Below, piece by piece: positions 9,286 through 17,289 of a stretch of 64,000 nt of DNA. Made by a program: the position numbers and the translations under genes. The stretch is taken from NCBI RefSeq assembly GCF_001677335.1, contig NZ_LZYB01000002.1, positions 1 through 64,000 of the forward strand. The letters are read 5' to 3'. This DNA comes from Erythrobacter dokdonensis DSW-74 (GTDB lineage Bacteria; Pseudomonadota; Alphaproteobacteria; Sphingomonadales; Sphingomonadaceae). Every line of letters starts with the position of its first letter. Position 1 is the stretch's first letter. A model generated the notes under the pieces. That model made no database searches, was not told where the DNA came from, and saw only the letters and a program-made list of their open reading frames with translations.

Positions 9286-12200
9286 ATGGCCAAATCGAAA
9301 GCTGCTGCCGCCGCGCCCGCCTTGCAGGGCGATGTTCCGGGCCGTCTGGCTGGGAAAATCGCGGTCGTCACCGGCGCTGCAGGCAATCTCGGCGGGCATA
9401 TCGTCACGCACTATCTTGCAGAGGGTGCAACCGTAGTGATGACGGGCCGCACGCCCGATCGCACCAAGGCGGCTGCTGATGCGCTGCTCAAGTCGACTGG
9501 CGCAGATCCGTCGCGGCTTGCCACGGTCGCCTTGGACGGCGGAGACATAGCATCGGTGCGCGCCGCGATTGCCGAGGTGGTGCAGAAATTCGGCCGGATC
9601 GATATCCTCGTCAACAACGCCGGAAGCGCCGGGCCGAAGCAGCCGATCGAGAACCTGCCGCTCTCGCCGGAAGAACTGGCGGCGCTGCAGAAGACCGGCA
9701 GCACCGACAGCGAGACTGTCGCCGATGCTTTGCGCAACATTTTCGGAGTCGCATGGAATGTCGCGCGGGTGGCTGCGCCGCATATTCCGGAAGGCGGTTC
9801 GATCATCAACGTGTCGACCATCTTCAGCCGCACGCCCTATTACGCGCGCGCTGCCTACGTCGTCCCCAAAGCGGCAATGAATGCGTGGAGCCGCGAGCTG
9901 AGCCTTGAGCTCGGGCCTAAAGGCATCCGCGTGAACCTCGTCTATCCCGGCCCGATCGAGAGCGAGCGCATCCGCTCTGTCTTTGCCGCGATGGATGCAG
10001 CGCGCGGGGACGAGGCAGGCACCACTGCCACACAGTTCTTCGACATGATGAGCCTTGAACGGGCCACCGGCGGGAACGAGAAGGCCAAGACCTTCCCCAC
10101 GCCCGAGGACATCGCCACCACCTGCGTATTCCTCGGCTCGGATGAAAGCGCGGCCTACAACGGCCACGATTTCGAAGTCACCCACGGCATGAGTGTGAGG
10201 AAGGAGCAGCGCTCGACCTATCTTGCGCGGCCGACCATGCGCTCGATGGACGGCACGGGTTTGGCCGTGCTGATCGCGGCGGGCGATGACTGGGAGGAAG
10301 CGCTGGAAATCGCGCAGGTGCAGCTGGCCTGCGGGGCGCAGGTGGTGCTCGGCCTGCCCCGCGCTGCCGATGTTGCCATTGCCGAGAAGCGCTGCAAGGC
10401 GCTGGGCCTTACCGAAGGCCTCTCGATCATCCGCTTCAGCCGCAAGGATCCGGCGGCAATGGAAGCCGCGCTCGAGGAATATACCAGGGGCGGCACGCCG
10501 ATCAGCGGCGCGCTGTTCATGCCTGCGCTGGGTGCGGGCGAGCTTTCGGGCGCCGTCACCGAGGCGGAGGACAATGCAGTTGAGGCTCTGATGGATGCCG
10601 AACTTGCGGGCAACATGGCCCTGGCGCGGACAATGAGCCGCTACTGGAAGCGCCACGACAACCTGCTGCAGCCGCCGCGCTTCGTGTTCGTCAGCCATGC
10701 GAGCGACGGGAAGGGCGATATCTATGGTCACATCCTGCGCGCCGCCACGGAACAGTTGATCCGCATCTGGCGCGACGAATCCGAAATCGACACCGCCCAT
10801 GGTCGCCGCCGACAGGCCGAGTGGGGCAACCAGATCGTGCGCTTCACCAACACCGAGGCGGAGAACATCCGCTTCACCGCGGGTCACGCGGCGCGCATCC
10901 TGCTGAAGGAAAGCAAGCTCGGAGAGATCACGCTCTACGTGCCCGCCAATATCGGCGAGGCGACCGGGGCGAGGAAGGCCATGCCGGGCTTCTCCGAGAA
11001 CATCACCGGGCTGCACTTGGGCAAGGTGGCGCTGATTACCGGCGGGTCGGCGGGCATCGGCGGGCAGGTCGCGCGCCTGCTGGCGCTCGCGGGCGGCAAG
11101 GTGATGATGGTCGCCCGCCGTGAAAGCGAGCTGGCGGTGGCGCGGGCGCGGATCGTCTCGGAGCTGGAGGACATCGGTTTCGCCGGGGTCGAGCGCCGCG
11201 TGCAGACCCTAGCCAACGTCGATGTCAGCAACTTTGAATCCCTCAAAGGCGCGGTCGACGCGACGCTCAAGGCCTTCGGGCGGATCGACTACCTCATCAA
11301 TAACGCAGGCGTGGCCGGCGCGGAGGACATGGTTGTCGACATGGGCGTGGATGCGTGGGACTACACGCTCGATGCGAACCTCGTGTCGAACTACTTCCTG
11401 ATGCACCACGTCGCGCCGCTGATGAAGGCGCAGGGATCGGGATATATCCTCAATGTCTCGTCCTATTTCGGCGGAGAGAAGTATCTTGCCGTCGCCTATC
11501 CCAACCGCGCGGATTACGCCGTGTCCAAGGCCGGGCAGCGCGCGATGGTGGAGAGCATGGCGCGCTATCTGGGGCCGGAGGTGCAGTTCAACGCGATCGC
11601 GCCGGGGCCGGTGGATGGCGACCGCCTCTCGGGCACGGGCGGCAAGCCCGGCCTGTTCGAGCGGCGCGGGAAGCTGATTCTCGAAAACAAGCGTTTGAAC
11701 GCCGTCCACGCCGCCGCGATCAAGGCGATCCGGCGCGGGGTGCGGGTCGAGGCAGTGCTGGCGCGGCTCGCGCGCAACGATACCGTCAAGATGAGCCACG
11801 ACACCAACAACCCGCGCGAGTTGCGTGAACTCGCGCTGGCCTGCGCGCGCGAGGGGGACGGCACCTGTACCTGGGACCAGTATCTCCTGACCCCGCAGAT
11901 CGCTGCCGCGCTGGTCAGCCGCTTGCGTCAGGCGGGTCTGTTCCTCGATGCGCCCGAATGGTCCGAACGTCCGGTAACCGAAGACGGCGACTGGCTGCTG
12001 CGCGTGCCGCCGGAGGACGCGCCTTTCCTTCCCGCCGACAAGATCGCGGCCGAAGCCAAGAAGGTCGGCGGCGGGGTGCTGTCCAAGCTCTATCTCGGCA
12101 AGATGCCGACCGAGCATGACGTGGCGCAGGCGACGGTGTTCTTCCTCGCGGACCGCGCTGTGTCGGGTGAAACCTTCATGCCTTCGGGCGGCCTCAGCGT

Positions 12201-12978
12201 GGAGCGCTCGACCACCGAGCGCGAGCTGTTCGGCAGTCCCAAGCAGGAGCGGCTCGACCAGATGCGGGGCAAGACAGTGTGGATTATCGGCGAACACCTC
12301 GTCGATTACCTCGCCGAAACCGCGCGCGCCTTCATCGAGGATTGCCATGCCGCCAACGTGGTGCTGATCACCCGCACCGCCGAAGGTTTCGATGCCGTCG
12401 AGGCGCAACTCGACGAGGACGTCGCGCAGTCGCTGACCTCGCTGGTTGTTTCGAGCGATATCGAGGCGGCGATGGACGAGGCGCTCAGCCAGTGGGGCAG
12501 GCCGACCACGATCCTCTCCACGCCGTTCACCGCACTGCCGGGCAAGCTGTTCGAAGCGCAAGACCCGCTGACGCCGGACGAATTCCGCGAAGTTGTGGCC
12601 GACAATCTCACCCACCACTTCCGCGTCTCGCGCCGCGCCTCGCTTTATGATGATTGCCAGCTGGTGCTGACCAGTCCCGACGTGGCCATGGGCGACAAGT
12701 CCCCGGCCTTCGCGCTGGCGAACTTCATCAAGACGACGCTCCACGCCTTCACCGCGACGCTGGCGGTCGAAAACGAACGTCTGGTTCACGATGTGCCGGT
12801 CAACCAGATCAACCTCACCCGCCGGGTGCAGTCGGAGGAGCCACGCGATCTCGACGAGCATCTTGAAGAGGTGCGGCGCTTTGCCCGCGCTGTGCTGCTG
12901 GTCGGCGCGCCGCTGCCGGACGCCGAAGATTCGCGTTATCGCGCGCGGATCTATCGCGGCATGTCGATGACGGTGTGA
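9286..12978 (+). CDS. mcr: Malonyl-CoA reductase, bifunctional (malonyl-CoA to 3-hydroxypropionate)
   Basis: A 1230-residue protein (Chloroflexus MCR is about 1220) built from two tandem double-SDR halves. By homology, the C-terminal half reduces malonyl-CoA to malonate semialdehyde and the N-terminal half reduces that to 3-hydroxypropionate, each with NADPH. N half: TGAAGNLG nucleotide motif near residue 30 and catalytic Y191-x3-K195 (YVVPK). C half: TGGSAGIG near 584 and Y744-x3-K748 (YAVSK). All four catalytic residues are present, so both halves look active. The ATG at 9286 follows AGGAGAG; an upstream ATG at 9229 lacks a ribosome site. Its product feeds Pcs, encoded just upstream, and accA begins 13 bp after its stop. 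Confidence 0.96.
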   Translation: MAKSKAAAAAPALQGDVPGRLAGKIAVVTGAAGNLGGHIVTHYLAEGATVVMTGRTPDRTKAAADALLKSTGADPSRLATVALDGGDIASVRAAIAEVVQKFGRIDILVNNAGSAGPKQPIENLPLSPEELAALQKTGSTDSETVADALRNIFGVAWNVARVAAPHIPEGGSIINVSTIFSRTPYYARAAYVVPKAAMNAWSRELSLELGPKGIRVNLVYPGPIESERIRSVFAAMDAARGDEAGTTATQFFDMMSLERATGGNEKAKTFPTPEDIATTCVFLGSDESAAYNGHDFEVTHGMSVRKEQRSTYLARPTMRSMDGTGLAVLIAAGDDWEEALEIAQVQLACGAQVVLGLPRAADVAIAEKRCKALGLTEGLSIIRFSRKDPAAMEAALEEYTRGGTPISGALFMPALGAGELSGAVTEAEDNAVEALMDAELAGNMALARTMSRYWKRHDNLLQPPRFVFVSHASDGKGDIYGHILRAATEQLIRIWRDESEIDTAHGRRRQAEWGNQIVRFTNTEAENIRFTAGHAARILLKESKLGEITLYVPANIGEATGARKAMPGFSENITGLHLGKVALITGGSAGIGGQVARLLALAGGKVMMVARRESELAVARARIVSELEDIGFAGVERRVQTLANVDVSNFESLKGAVDATLKAFGRIDYLINNAGVAGAEDMVVDMGVDAWDYTLDANLVSNYFLMHHVAPLMKAQGSGYILNVSSYFGGEKYLAVAYPNRADYAVSKAGQRAMVESMARYLGPEVQFNAIAPGPVDGDRLSGTGGKPGLFERRGKLILENKRLNAVHAAAIKAIRRGVRVEAVLARLARNDTVKMSHDTNNPRELRELALACAREGDGTCTWDQYLLTPQIAAALVSRLRQAGLFLDAPEWSERPVTEDGDWLLRVPPEDAPFLPADKIAAEAKKVGGGVLSKLYLGKMPTEHDVAQATVFFLADRAVSGETFMPSGGLSVERSTTERELFGSPKQERLDQMRGKTVWIIGEHLVDYLAETARAFIEDCHAANVVLITRTAEGFDAVEAQLDEDVAQSLTSLVVSSDIEAAMDEALSQWGRPTTILSTPFTALPGKLFEAQDPLTPDEFREVVADNLTHHFRVSRRASLYDDCQLVLTSPDVAMGDKSPAFALANFIKTTLHAFTATLAVENERLVHDVPVNQINLTRRVQSEEPRDLDEHLEEVRRFARAVLLVGAPLPDAEDSRYRARIYRGMSMTV

Positions 12979-12991
12979 TACAGGGTCAGGA

Positions 12992-13918
12992 ATGATCCAG
13001 TATCTGCCCTTCGAAAAGCCGATCGAGGCGCTCGACAAGCATGTGGCGGACCTTGCCGCCCATGCCGAGGGTACCGAGGAAGCGCGGATGCTGCGCGAGC
13101 GGGCGGACAAGCTGCTGGCGGACACCTATGCGCGCCTCTCTCCATGGGAGCGCACGCTGGTGGCCCGCCATCCGCAGCGTCCACGGTTCGAGCGGTTGGT
13201 GGCCGGGCTGTTCTCCGAATTCATCCCCATCGCGGGCGACCGCACCTTTGGCGATGATCAGGCGATCATCGGCGGCTTTGCGTGCTTTGAAGGGCGCAAG
13301 GTGATGGTGATCGGCCACGTGAAGGGCGAAGACACGCCGGGGCGGCTCAAGCACAATTTCGGCATGGCGCGGCCCGAAGGTTATCGCAAGGCGATCCGGC
13401 TGATGGAACTGGCCGACCGGTTTGGGCTGCCGGTGGTGACGCTGGTCGATACCCCCGGCGCCTTCCCGGGCATCGATGCCGAGGCGAGAGGGCAGGCCGA
13501 GGCTATCGCCCGCTCGACCGAGGCCTGTCTCGGCTTGAGCGTTCCGCTGATCGCGGTGATCATCGGCGAGGGCGGATCGGGAGGCGCGGTGGCGCTTGCC
13601 GCGGCGAACCGCGTGCTGATGTTCGAACACGCGGTTTATTCGGTAATCTCGCCCGAAGGTTGTGCATCGATCCTGTGGCGCAGCGCCGCGCAAGGCCCGG
13701 CCGCTGCCGAGGCGATGAAGGTGACGGCGGGCGATCTGCTCAAACTCGGCGTGATCCACCGCATTGTCTACGAACCGCGCGGGGGCGCGCACCGCGATGC
13801 CGAGGAGACGGTGAAGCGCCTGACGCTGGCGCTGCGGGCGGAGCTGGATGCGCTATCGGCCATGTCACCGGCCGAGTTGCGCAACGAGCGTGAGGAATTC
13901 TTTCTCAGGCTCGGGTGA
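12992..13918 (+). CDS. accA: Acetyl-CoA carboxylase carboxyltransferase subunit alpha
   Basis: A 308-residue AccA: N-terminal helical region, then a crotonase-fold carboxyltransferase core (VTLVDTPGAFPGIDAE near 150, IIGEGGSGGAVAL near 190, SPEGCASILWR near 220). With AccD it transfers carboxyl from biotin to acetyl-CoA to make malonyl-CoA, the substrate of the malonyl-CoA reductase encoded 13 bp upstream. The start is preceded by CAGGA. Placement in the 3-hydroxypropionate operon suggests co-expression of malonyl-CoA supply with its use. The window cannot show whether this is the only accA (also serving fatty-acid synthesis) or a second copy. Its 3' end converges on the curlin-like gene with an 8-bp gap. 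Confidence 0.92.
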   Translation: MIQYLPFEKPIEALDKHVADLAAHAEGTEEARMLRERADKLLADTYARLSPWERTLVARHPQRPRFERLVAGLFSEFIPIAGDRTFGDDQAIIGGFACFEGRKVMVIGHVKGEDTPGRLKHNFGMARPEGYRKAIRLMELADRFGLPVVTLVDTPGAFPGIDAEARGQAEAIARSTEACLGLSVPLIAVIIGEGGSGGAVALAAANRVLMFEHAVYSVISPEGCASILWRSAAQGPAAAEAMKVTAGDLLKLGVIHRIVYEPRGGAHRDAEETVKRLTLALRAELDALSAMSPAELRNEREEFFLRLG

Positions 13919-13926
13919 GACCCGTT

Positions 13927-14997
13927 TCAGGGGGCGGGGCGCACACCCTGGGTCACGATTGCCGTGTGGCTGTTCCCCGTTTGGCTGACGCTCGAAACGT
14001 GGGCATCACCGAACTGGCCCACGATAGCCGAGTTGCCTTGCCCGCCGGCCTGGGAAATCGTGCTCTGCGCGCCGTCGGCGATCTGGTCGAGATCTATGTC
14101 ATTGCCCGACGCACTAAGAAAGCTCTGCTGAGAAATCGTGCTGACGTTGTCATTGCCCTGCTGGAGGACATTGGCGCGGTTATTGTCCGAATTGAAGCCC
14201 TGGTTGGTGGTGCTGGAGTTCCGGTTACCGGTCTGGATGAGCACGAAATTATTGAGCGTGGCGACGGCCGAAGTCCCCTGGTTGACCAGATTGCTGTTCG
14301 TGTTGCCGGTCTGGGTAACGGAAACCGCCCCTGTGCCATCGGCCCGCTGATTGACTGTGGAGATGTTGCTGTCGCCGATCTGGTTGACGAACGCCGTGGC
14401 CTGCCCGCTGAAGAAGGGTAGCCCTCCCTGGTCGATCAGGGACACGTTGTCGCCGCCCGTCTGGGTGTTTTCGGCGATATTCGCGTCGTCGATCTGAAGG
14501 ATCGTCGAGGTGTTGCCGCTCCCAGCGTCCTGCAGGATCACCGCGCGGTTGGTGCTGGCACCCTAGCTGTTCTGGGTAATGGTCGCGCTGTTCGTGTCGG
14601 CGAGCGTGCCCTGCGTGATCGTCGCGCTATCCTCGAAAGCACCTTGGGCCTGCGTGATGAAAGCGGTGCTGTTCGTCCCCGACTGGGTGCTGGTCGCGGT
14701 GTTGCTGCCCCGCGCGCTGCGCTGGTCCACCCTTGACAGGTTGCCGGATCCCGACTGAGTCACTGTGGCCGTGTCATCGCCGTTGACCGAGGACTGGTCG
14801 ATATCGGCTGCGTTTCCGGAGCCGTTCTGACCGACCGTGGCGGTATTGCCACTGGTGGTCTGGCCGATCACGGCGCAATTGCCCTGCGCGCCGGTGCATT
14901 CTGCAGGCGGGAGCGGCGGCATGGCGACCTGCGCAGCAAGAGGCGCTGCGATCCCCAGTGCCAGGATCGATAAGCCTGCCTGAACGCTTTTGTTCAT
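13927..14997 (-). pseudogene. Curlin-repeat secreted protein interrupted by an in-frame TAG
   Basis: From the ATG at 14997 the frame encodes a signal peptide (MNKSVQAGLSILALGIAAPL, AxA-type cleavage) and then Gln/Asn/Ser/Thr-rich repeats of the Q-x-G-x2-N-x-A-x-I-x-Q type seen in curlin amyloid subunits. A TAG at 14563-14565 stops the first part after 144 residues. The same frame then continues for another 211 codons of equally regular repeats to a stop at 13927. Restoring one base (TAG to CAG, Gln) would give one protein of about 356 residues. Repeat quality is the same on both sides, which suggests a recent nonsense mutation, readthrough or a sequencing error. No csgE, csgF or csgG homologue is nearby. 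Confidence 0.75.
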
Positions 14998-15115
14998 TGT
15001 CCCCGTCCCTTCCCGCAAGGATTGCGTGTCAGGTGCAGGTTCTGGCCTTTTGCTTCGACAAGTCAATGCCTTGTGCACAGCATTTTTCCGGGGATGTATT
15101 GCGGAAGTGCCCGGG

Positions 15116-15120
15116 GAAAT
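15116..15120. repeat. Target site duplication GAAAT, left copy
   Basis: GAAAT directly precedes the left terminal TGTGGG and is repeated directly after the right terminal ACA at 22714-22718. Removing the element and one copy restores a continuous tRNA-Thr 3' flank. Confidence 0.82.
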
Positions 15121-15256
15121 TGTGGGACGTAACAACAGCTTGGACTAGCGCGACCGATTTTCAACGGCTTAAGGGCGCTTTAGGGCCAAGATGATTGGAC
15201 AAAAAATCACAAAAAGCTGGATGATCCTTCGCCTAGGTCAGAACAGCTTGGACAAT
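15121..15256 (+). repeat. Transposon left end: terminal repeat and dispersed TTGGACAA sites
   Basis: The terminal TGTGGGACGT is followed by copies of a short repeat: AGCTTGGACTA (15137-15147), GATTGGACAAAA (15193-15204), a degenerate AGCTGGAT near 15215, and AGCTTGGACAAT (15245-15256). The copies spread over about 135 bp, like the widely spaced transposase-binding sites of a Tn7 left end. The role as TnsB/TniA sites is inferred. Confidence 0.75.
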
Positions 15257-15358
15257 CTTTCAAGCAGCCGCGTTATGCAAGCTGACCGACGGGGAAATTA
15301 GCACGCAGTCGTCGCGTCGAACCGGCCGCTGGAACTTCATATCAGACAGATCCCCAAG

Positions 15359-15718
15359 TCATAACGACCCTGTGAGGACAGCACCCACGATGATTGCTAT
15401 ACTGATCCATGACCAGGGCGAGGCCCAGAGGGATTTCGGCACGGGATGGGTTGCCACCGCCGTCTCGAGGCGCGCGATGCCTTGCACCAAAAGTGCTTGC
15501 TGCTGATGGAGTTCGGCCATGGCGGACACGAGCCGCGGATCGCCGGTGAGGTCCAGACAATCTTCGACGAGCAGCACCGCGTCCGCCAGCGCACCTTGCG
15601 CGGCCTTTACGCGGGGAAGGTCGAGCGGACGGGCCTGCACGGCAGCGATGGCTTCCGCGTGGCGGCTGCTGGCAAGCGTCAGCATCTCGCTGACGTGAGT
15701 AAAGGCAGGATCAATCAT
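15359..15718 (-). CDS. Hypothetical 119-aa protein with C-terminal membrane anchor
   Basis: The ATG at 15718 follows a good ribosome site (GAGGACC). Most of the protein is predicted helical (THVSEMLTLASSRHAEAIAA), and the last 20 or so residues form one membrane segment (WISIAIIVGAVLTGSL). It therefore looks like a small tail-anchored protein. Its N-terminal 40 residues clearly resemble those of the truncated gene at 17062-17289 in the same element (THV, HA-AIAA, RP-DL), so the two are paralogues. It lies 21 bp downstream of the HNH-type gene and is probably co-transcribed with it. No family recognised. Confidence 0.65.
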   Translation of the reverse strand: MIDPAFTHVSEMLTLASSRHAEAIAAVQARPLDLPRVKAAQGALADAVLLVEDCLDLTGDPRLVSAMAELHQQQALLVQGIARLETAVATHPVPKSLWASPWSWISIAIIVGAVLTGSL

Positions 15719-15739
15719 AAGGTCCTCTAGCGTCTACGC

Positions 15740-16768
15740 TCAGGCCGCAAGCGCCAGTTTATCCGTCTCCCAGTGGTCGCGGAGCGCTGCGAGCGTGGCG
15801 CGCATCTCGGCATCGGGCGTGTCGCGTTTCCAGCGGTTGGCGAACCAGCAGACAAGCTGGATATTGCCGCGAACGTAGCCTTTCTTGCTGTCAATGCGGT
15901 CGGGCGAAACGGCGAATTCGCCGCCGGACCCGTAACGCTGCATGGTCATGCCCGTCAGGGCGCAGCGCCGGTCTGGGTTGTTCCGAAGCAGTTCCTCGAT
16001 GTAGCGCTGCAGCTCGGCTTCGCTCATGTCCGTGTCCTTCGCCTTTACGGTGGTTTGCACACTCTGCCCGTTGGCACCGCGAACAGTCTGCATGATCGCT
16101 CGGGCGATTGCGGATGCCTCGTCGGGATTTTCACTGTCGCGCTTGATCTGCTCGTCATTATCTGGCCGAGGACGCCAGCCCCGTTCCTTCGCGGCTTTCT
16201 GCCATTCGGGATCTGCGTAGTATTCCGCAAGGACGTTGTCGTCGCCGTCGATCAAGGCGCGAAAGAACGGCTCTGAGGCCCTTGCTTTGTCGAAGGTCTT
16301 GCGCGCGGAGACGATCTGGACCGCTCGCGGATGCAGGTTGTTGAGCGGGCGTCCGCGCCGGTCCTGATCCGACCAGCCACTCGTTTGTCGATACATGTGG
16401 ACGATGGGTTGCTCGCCGGTCCGCTCGGGGACGTGCGTTTCAGCAGGCTCCCACTTGAGCGCCGGTTCGTCTATAAGTTCAGTCCACCACAACTGGCCAT
16501 TGGAATACGTCGTCCAGATCGCCCCCTTGGGCGATTGTTTCAATTCAAGGTCGTAACCTCGGCCCCTGCGACAAGCCCTCATGTCCACAGGCTTAAGGTT
16601 TGTATCAAGCCCACCTCGCATCTTGAGCCAGAAGGCGTTTTCGTCCGCGTCGGCCTCGATAAGCGGGATCAGATCTGCATATGTCCAGACGATCATTCGC
16701 TTTTTCGCGATAGCCGTATGGAGCAGCTTGTTACCTTCGCCAACGTTGGCGCGATAGATGACAGACAT
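15740..16768 (-). CDS. HNH-nuclease-like protein (element cargo)
   Basis: A 342-residue protein. The C-terminal region (about 260-320) reads CALTGM...SPDRIDSKKGYVRGN...CWFANRWK. This resembles HNH-family endonuclease cores in which a Cys-containing hairpin precedes an S-x-DRID-x-KGY-x-x-GN motif. The N-terminal 250 residues (RANVGEGNKLLHTAIAKKR, several Trp-rich strands) match nothing I recognise and may be a DNA-binding or substrate domain. It is the first gene inside the left end of the element, divergent from a small RHH-type gene. The start at 16768 has only a weak GAGAAAG ribosome site. A nuclease activity is inferred from the motif only. Confidence 0.6.
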   Translation of the reverse strand: MSVIYRANVGEGNKLLHTAIAKKRMIVWTYADLIPLIEADADENAFWLKMRGGLDTNLKPVDMRACRRGRGYDLELKQSPKGAIWTTYSNGQLWWTELIDEPALKWEPAETHVPERTGEQPIVHMYRQTSGWSDQDRRGRPLNNLHPRAVQIVSARKTFDKARASEPFFRALIDGDDNVLAEYYADPEWQKAAKERGWRPRPDNDEQIKRDSENPDEASAIARAIMQTVRGANGQSVQTTVKAKDTDMSEAELQRYIEELLRNNPDRRCALTGMTMQRYGSGGEFAVSPDRIDSKKGYVRGNIQLVCWFANRWKRDTPDAEMRATLAALRDHWETDKLALAA

Positions 16769-16891
16769 GCGTGTGCTTTCTCATTCCAGTTGCTATGATG
16801 CATCACTTGTCATACATTTGATATGTACGCTGGGTGAATGTAATACACGCGATGACGCAGTGCTCGCGCGACCATCAAGAAAGGTAAGCCA

Positions 16892-17065
16892 GTGCCCGAC
16901 CGGAAAGAATTGATCTCCTTGCGCCTGTCCAGCGAGGAGAAAGCCATTTTGAGCGAGCTTGCTGATGCCGACATGCGACCGCTTTCGGCCTACATTCGAG
17001 TACTACTGATGGAAGCCGTCCCAGAGGAGCGGAAACGCCTCAAGATCCAACCCAAGGCGAGTTAG
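16892..17065 (+). CDS. Small ribbon-helix-helix-like protein, 57 aa
   Basis: A GTG start (16892) preceded by AAGG gives a 57-residue protein, MPDRKELISLRLSSEEKAIL and onward, ending KIQPKAS. The pattern is a polar beta strand (LISLRLSSEEKA), a first helix (AILSELADADM), then a second helix (SAYIRVLLMEAV). This fits Arc/MetJ/CopG or MobC-type RHH DNA-binding proteins. It is the only plus-strand gene in the left half of the element and diverges from the HNH-type gene, so it could repress that promoter region. Its stop overlaps the stop of the minus-strand gene at 17062. Confidence 0.5.
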   Translation: MPDRKELISLRLSSEEKAILSELADADMRPLSAYIRVLLMEAVPEERKRLKIQPKAS

Positions 17066-17289
17066 ATTCGCCCTGAGGCGGCCACAAACCGGAATGTACG
17101 GAAGCCGCTCATACCGGCAGTGGCCCTCCAACTCCTTCTCGATTTTGCCGAGGCCATAAAGTCGACGCGGCGCAGTCGGACTTTGTCGAGATCGATCGGG
17201 CGCCGCTCTATGGCCGCAATAGCCGCCGCGTGCTTTCTGGCTGCCAGCTCGAGAATCTGCCTTACGTGCGTTGCGACTGGGTCAGTCAC
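17062..17289 (-). pseudogene. Truncated paralogue of the 15359-15718 gene, fused to a rearranged fragment
   Basis: The GTG at 17289 overlaps the stop of the upstream gene (GTGA), which supports translational coupling and this start. Residues 1 to about 40 (TDPVATHVRQILELAARKHA, then AAIAAIERRPIDLDKV) match the N terminus of the small membrane-anchored protein at 15359-15718. The remaining residues do not. That 3' part of the DNA (about 17109-17153) is an inverted, nearly identical copy of 45 bp inside the gene at 19701-19997. The original C terminus with its membrane segment has therefore been replaced by antisense sequence from another cargo gene. Probably non-functional. Confidence 0.6.
17109..17153 (+). 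repeat. 45-bp inverted duplicate of sequence at about 19868-19912
   Basis: The plus strand here could encode IPAVALQLLLDFAEA, the same peptide encoded on the minus strand at about 19868-19912. At DNA level there are only two or three mismatches over about 45 bp. The two copies are inverted relative to each other, 2.7 kb apart, and could drive inversion of the segment between them. Confidence 0.7.

Larger units (their letters stand above)
14998..15358. other. Gene-free stretch: curlin-gene upstream region plus left end of the mobile element
   Basis: Positions 14998-15115 are the upstream region of the curlin-like gene, including a GGGAC-type ribosome site. Positions 15116-15120 (GAAAT) are the left target duplication, and from 15121 on the sequence is the transposon left end. 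No open frame here has coding features. The insertion lies only 123 bp upstream of the curlin start, so any promoter further upstream has been replaced by element sequence. Confidence 0.6.

Noticed and set aside
3652..11016. A 2454-codon open frame on the minus strand across pcs and mcr
   Set aside because: It is antisense to two strongly conserved enzymes, and its translation is rich in His, Arg and Gly with no domain. High-GC codon bias keeps the opposite frame open.
11209..13125. A 638-codon minus-strand frame opposite mcr and accA
   Set aside because: Same antisense artefact; no ribosome site or protein-like composition.
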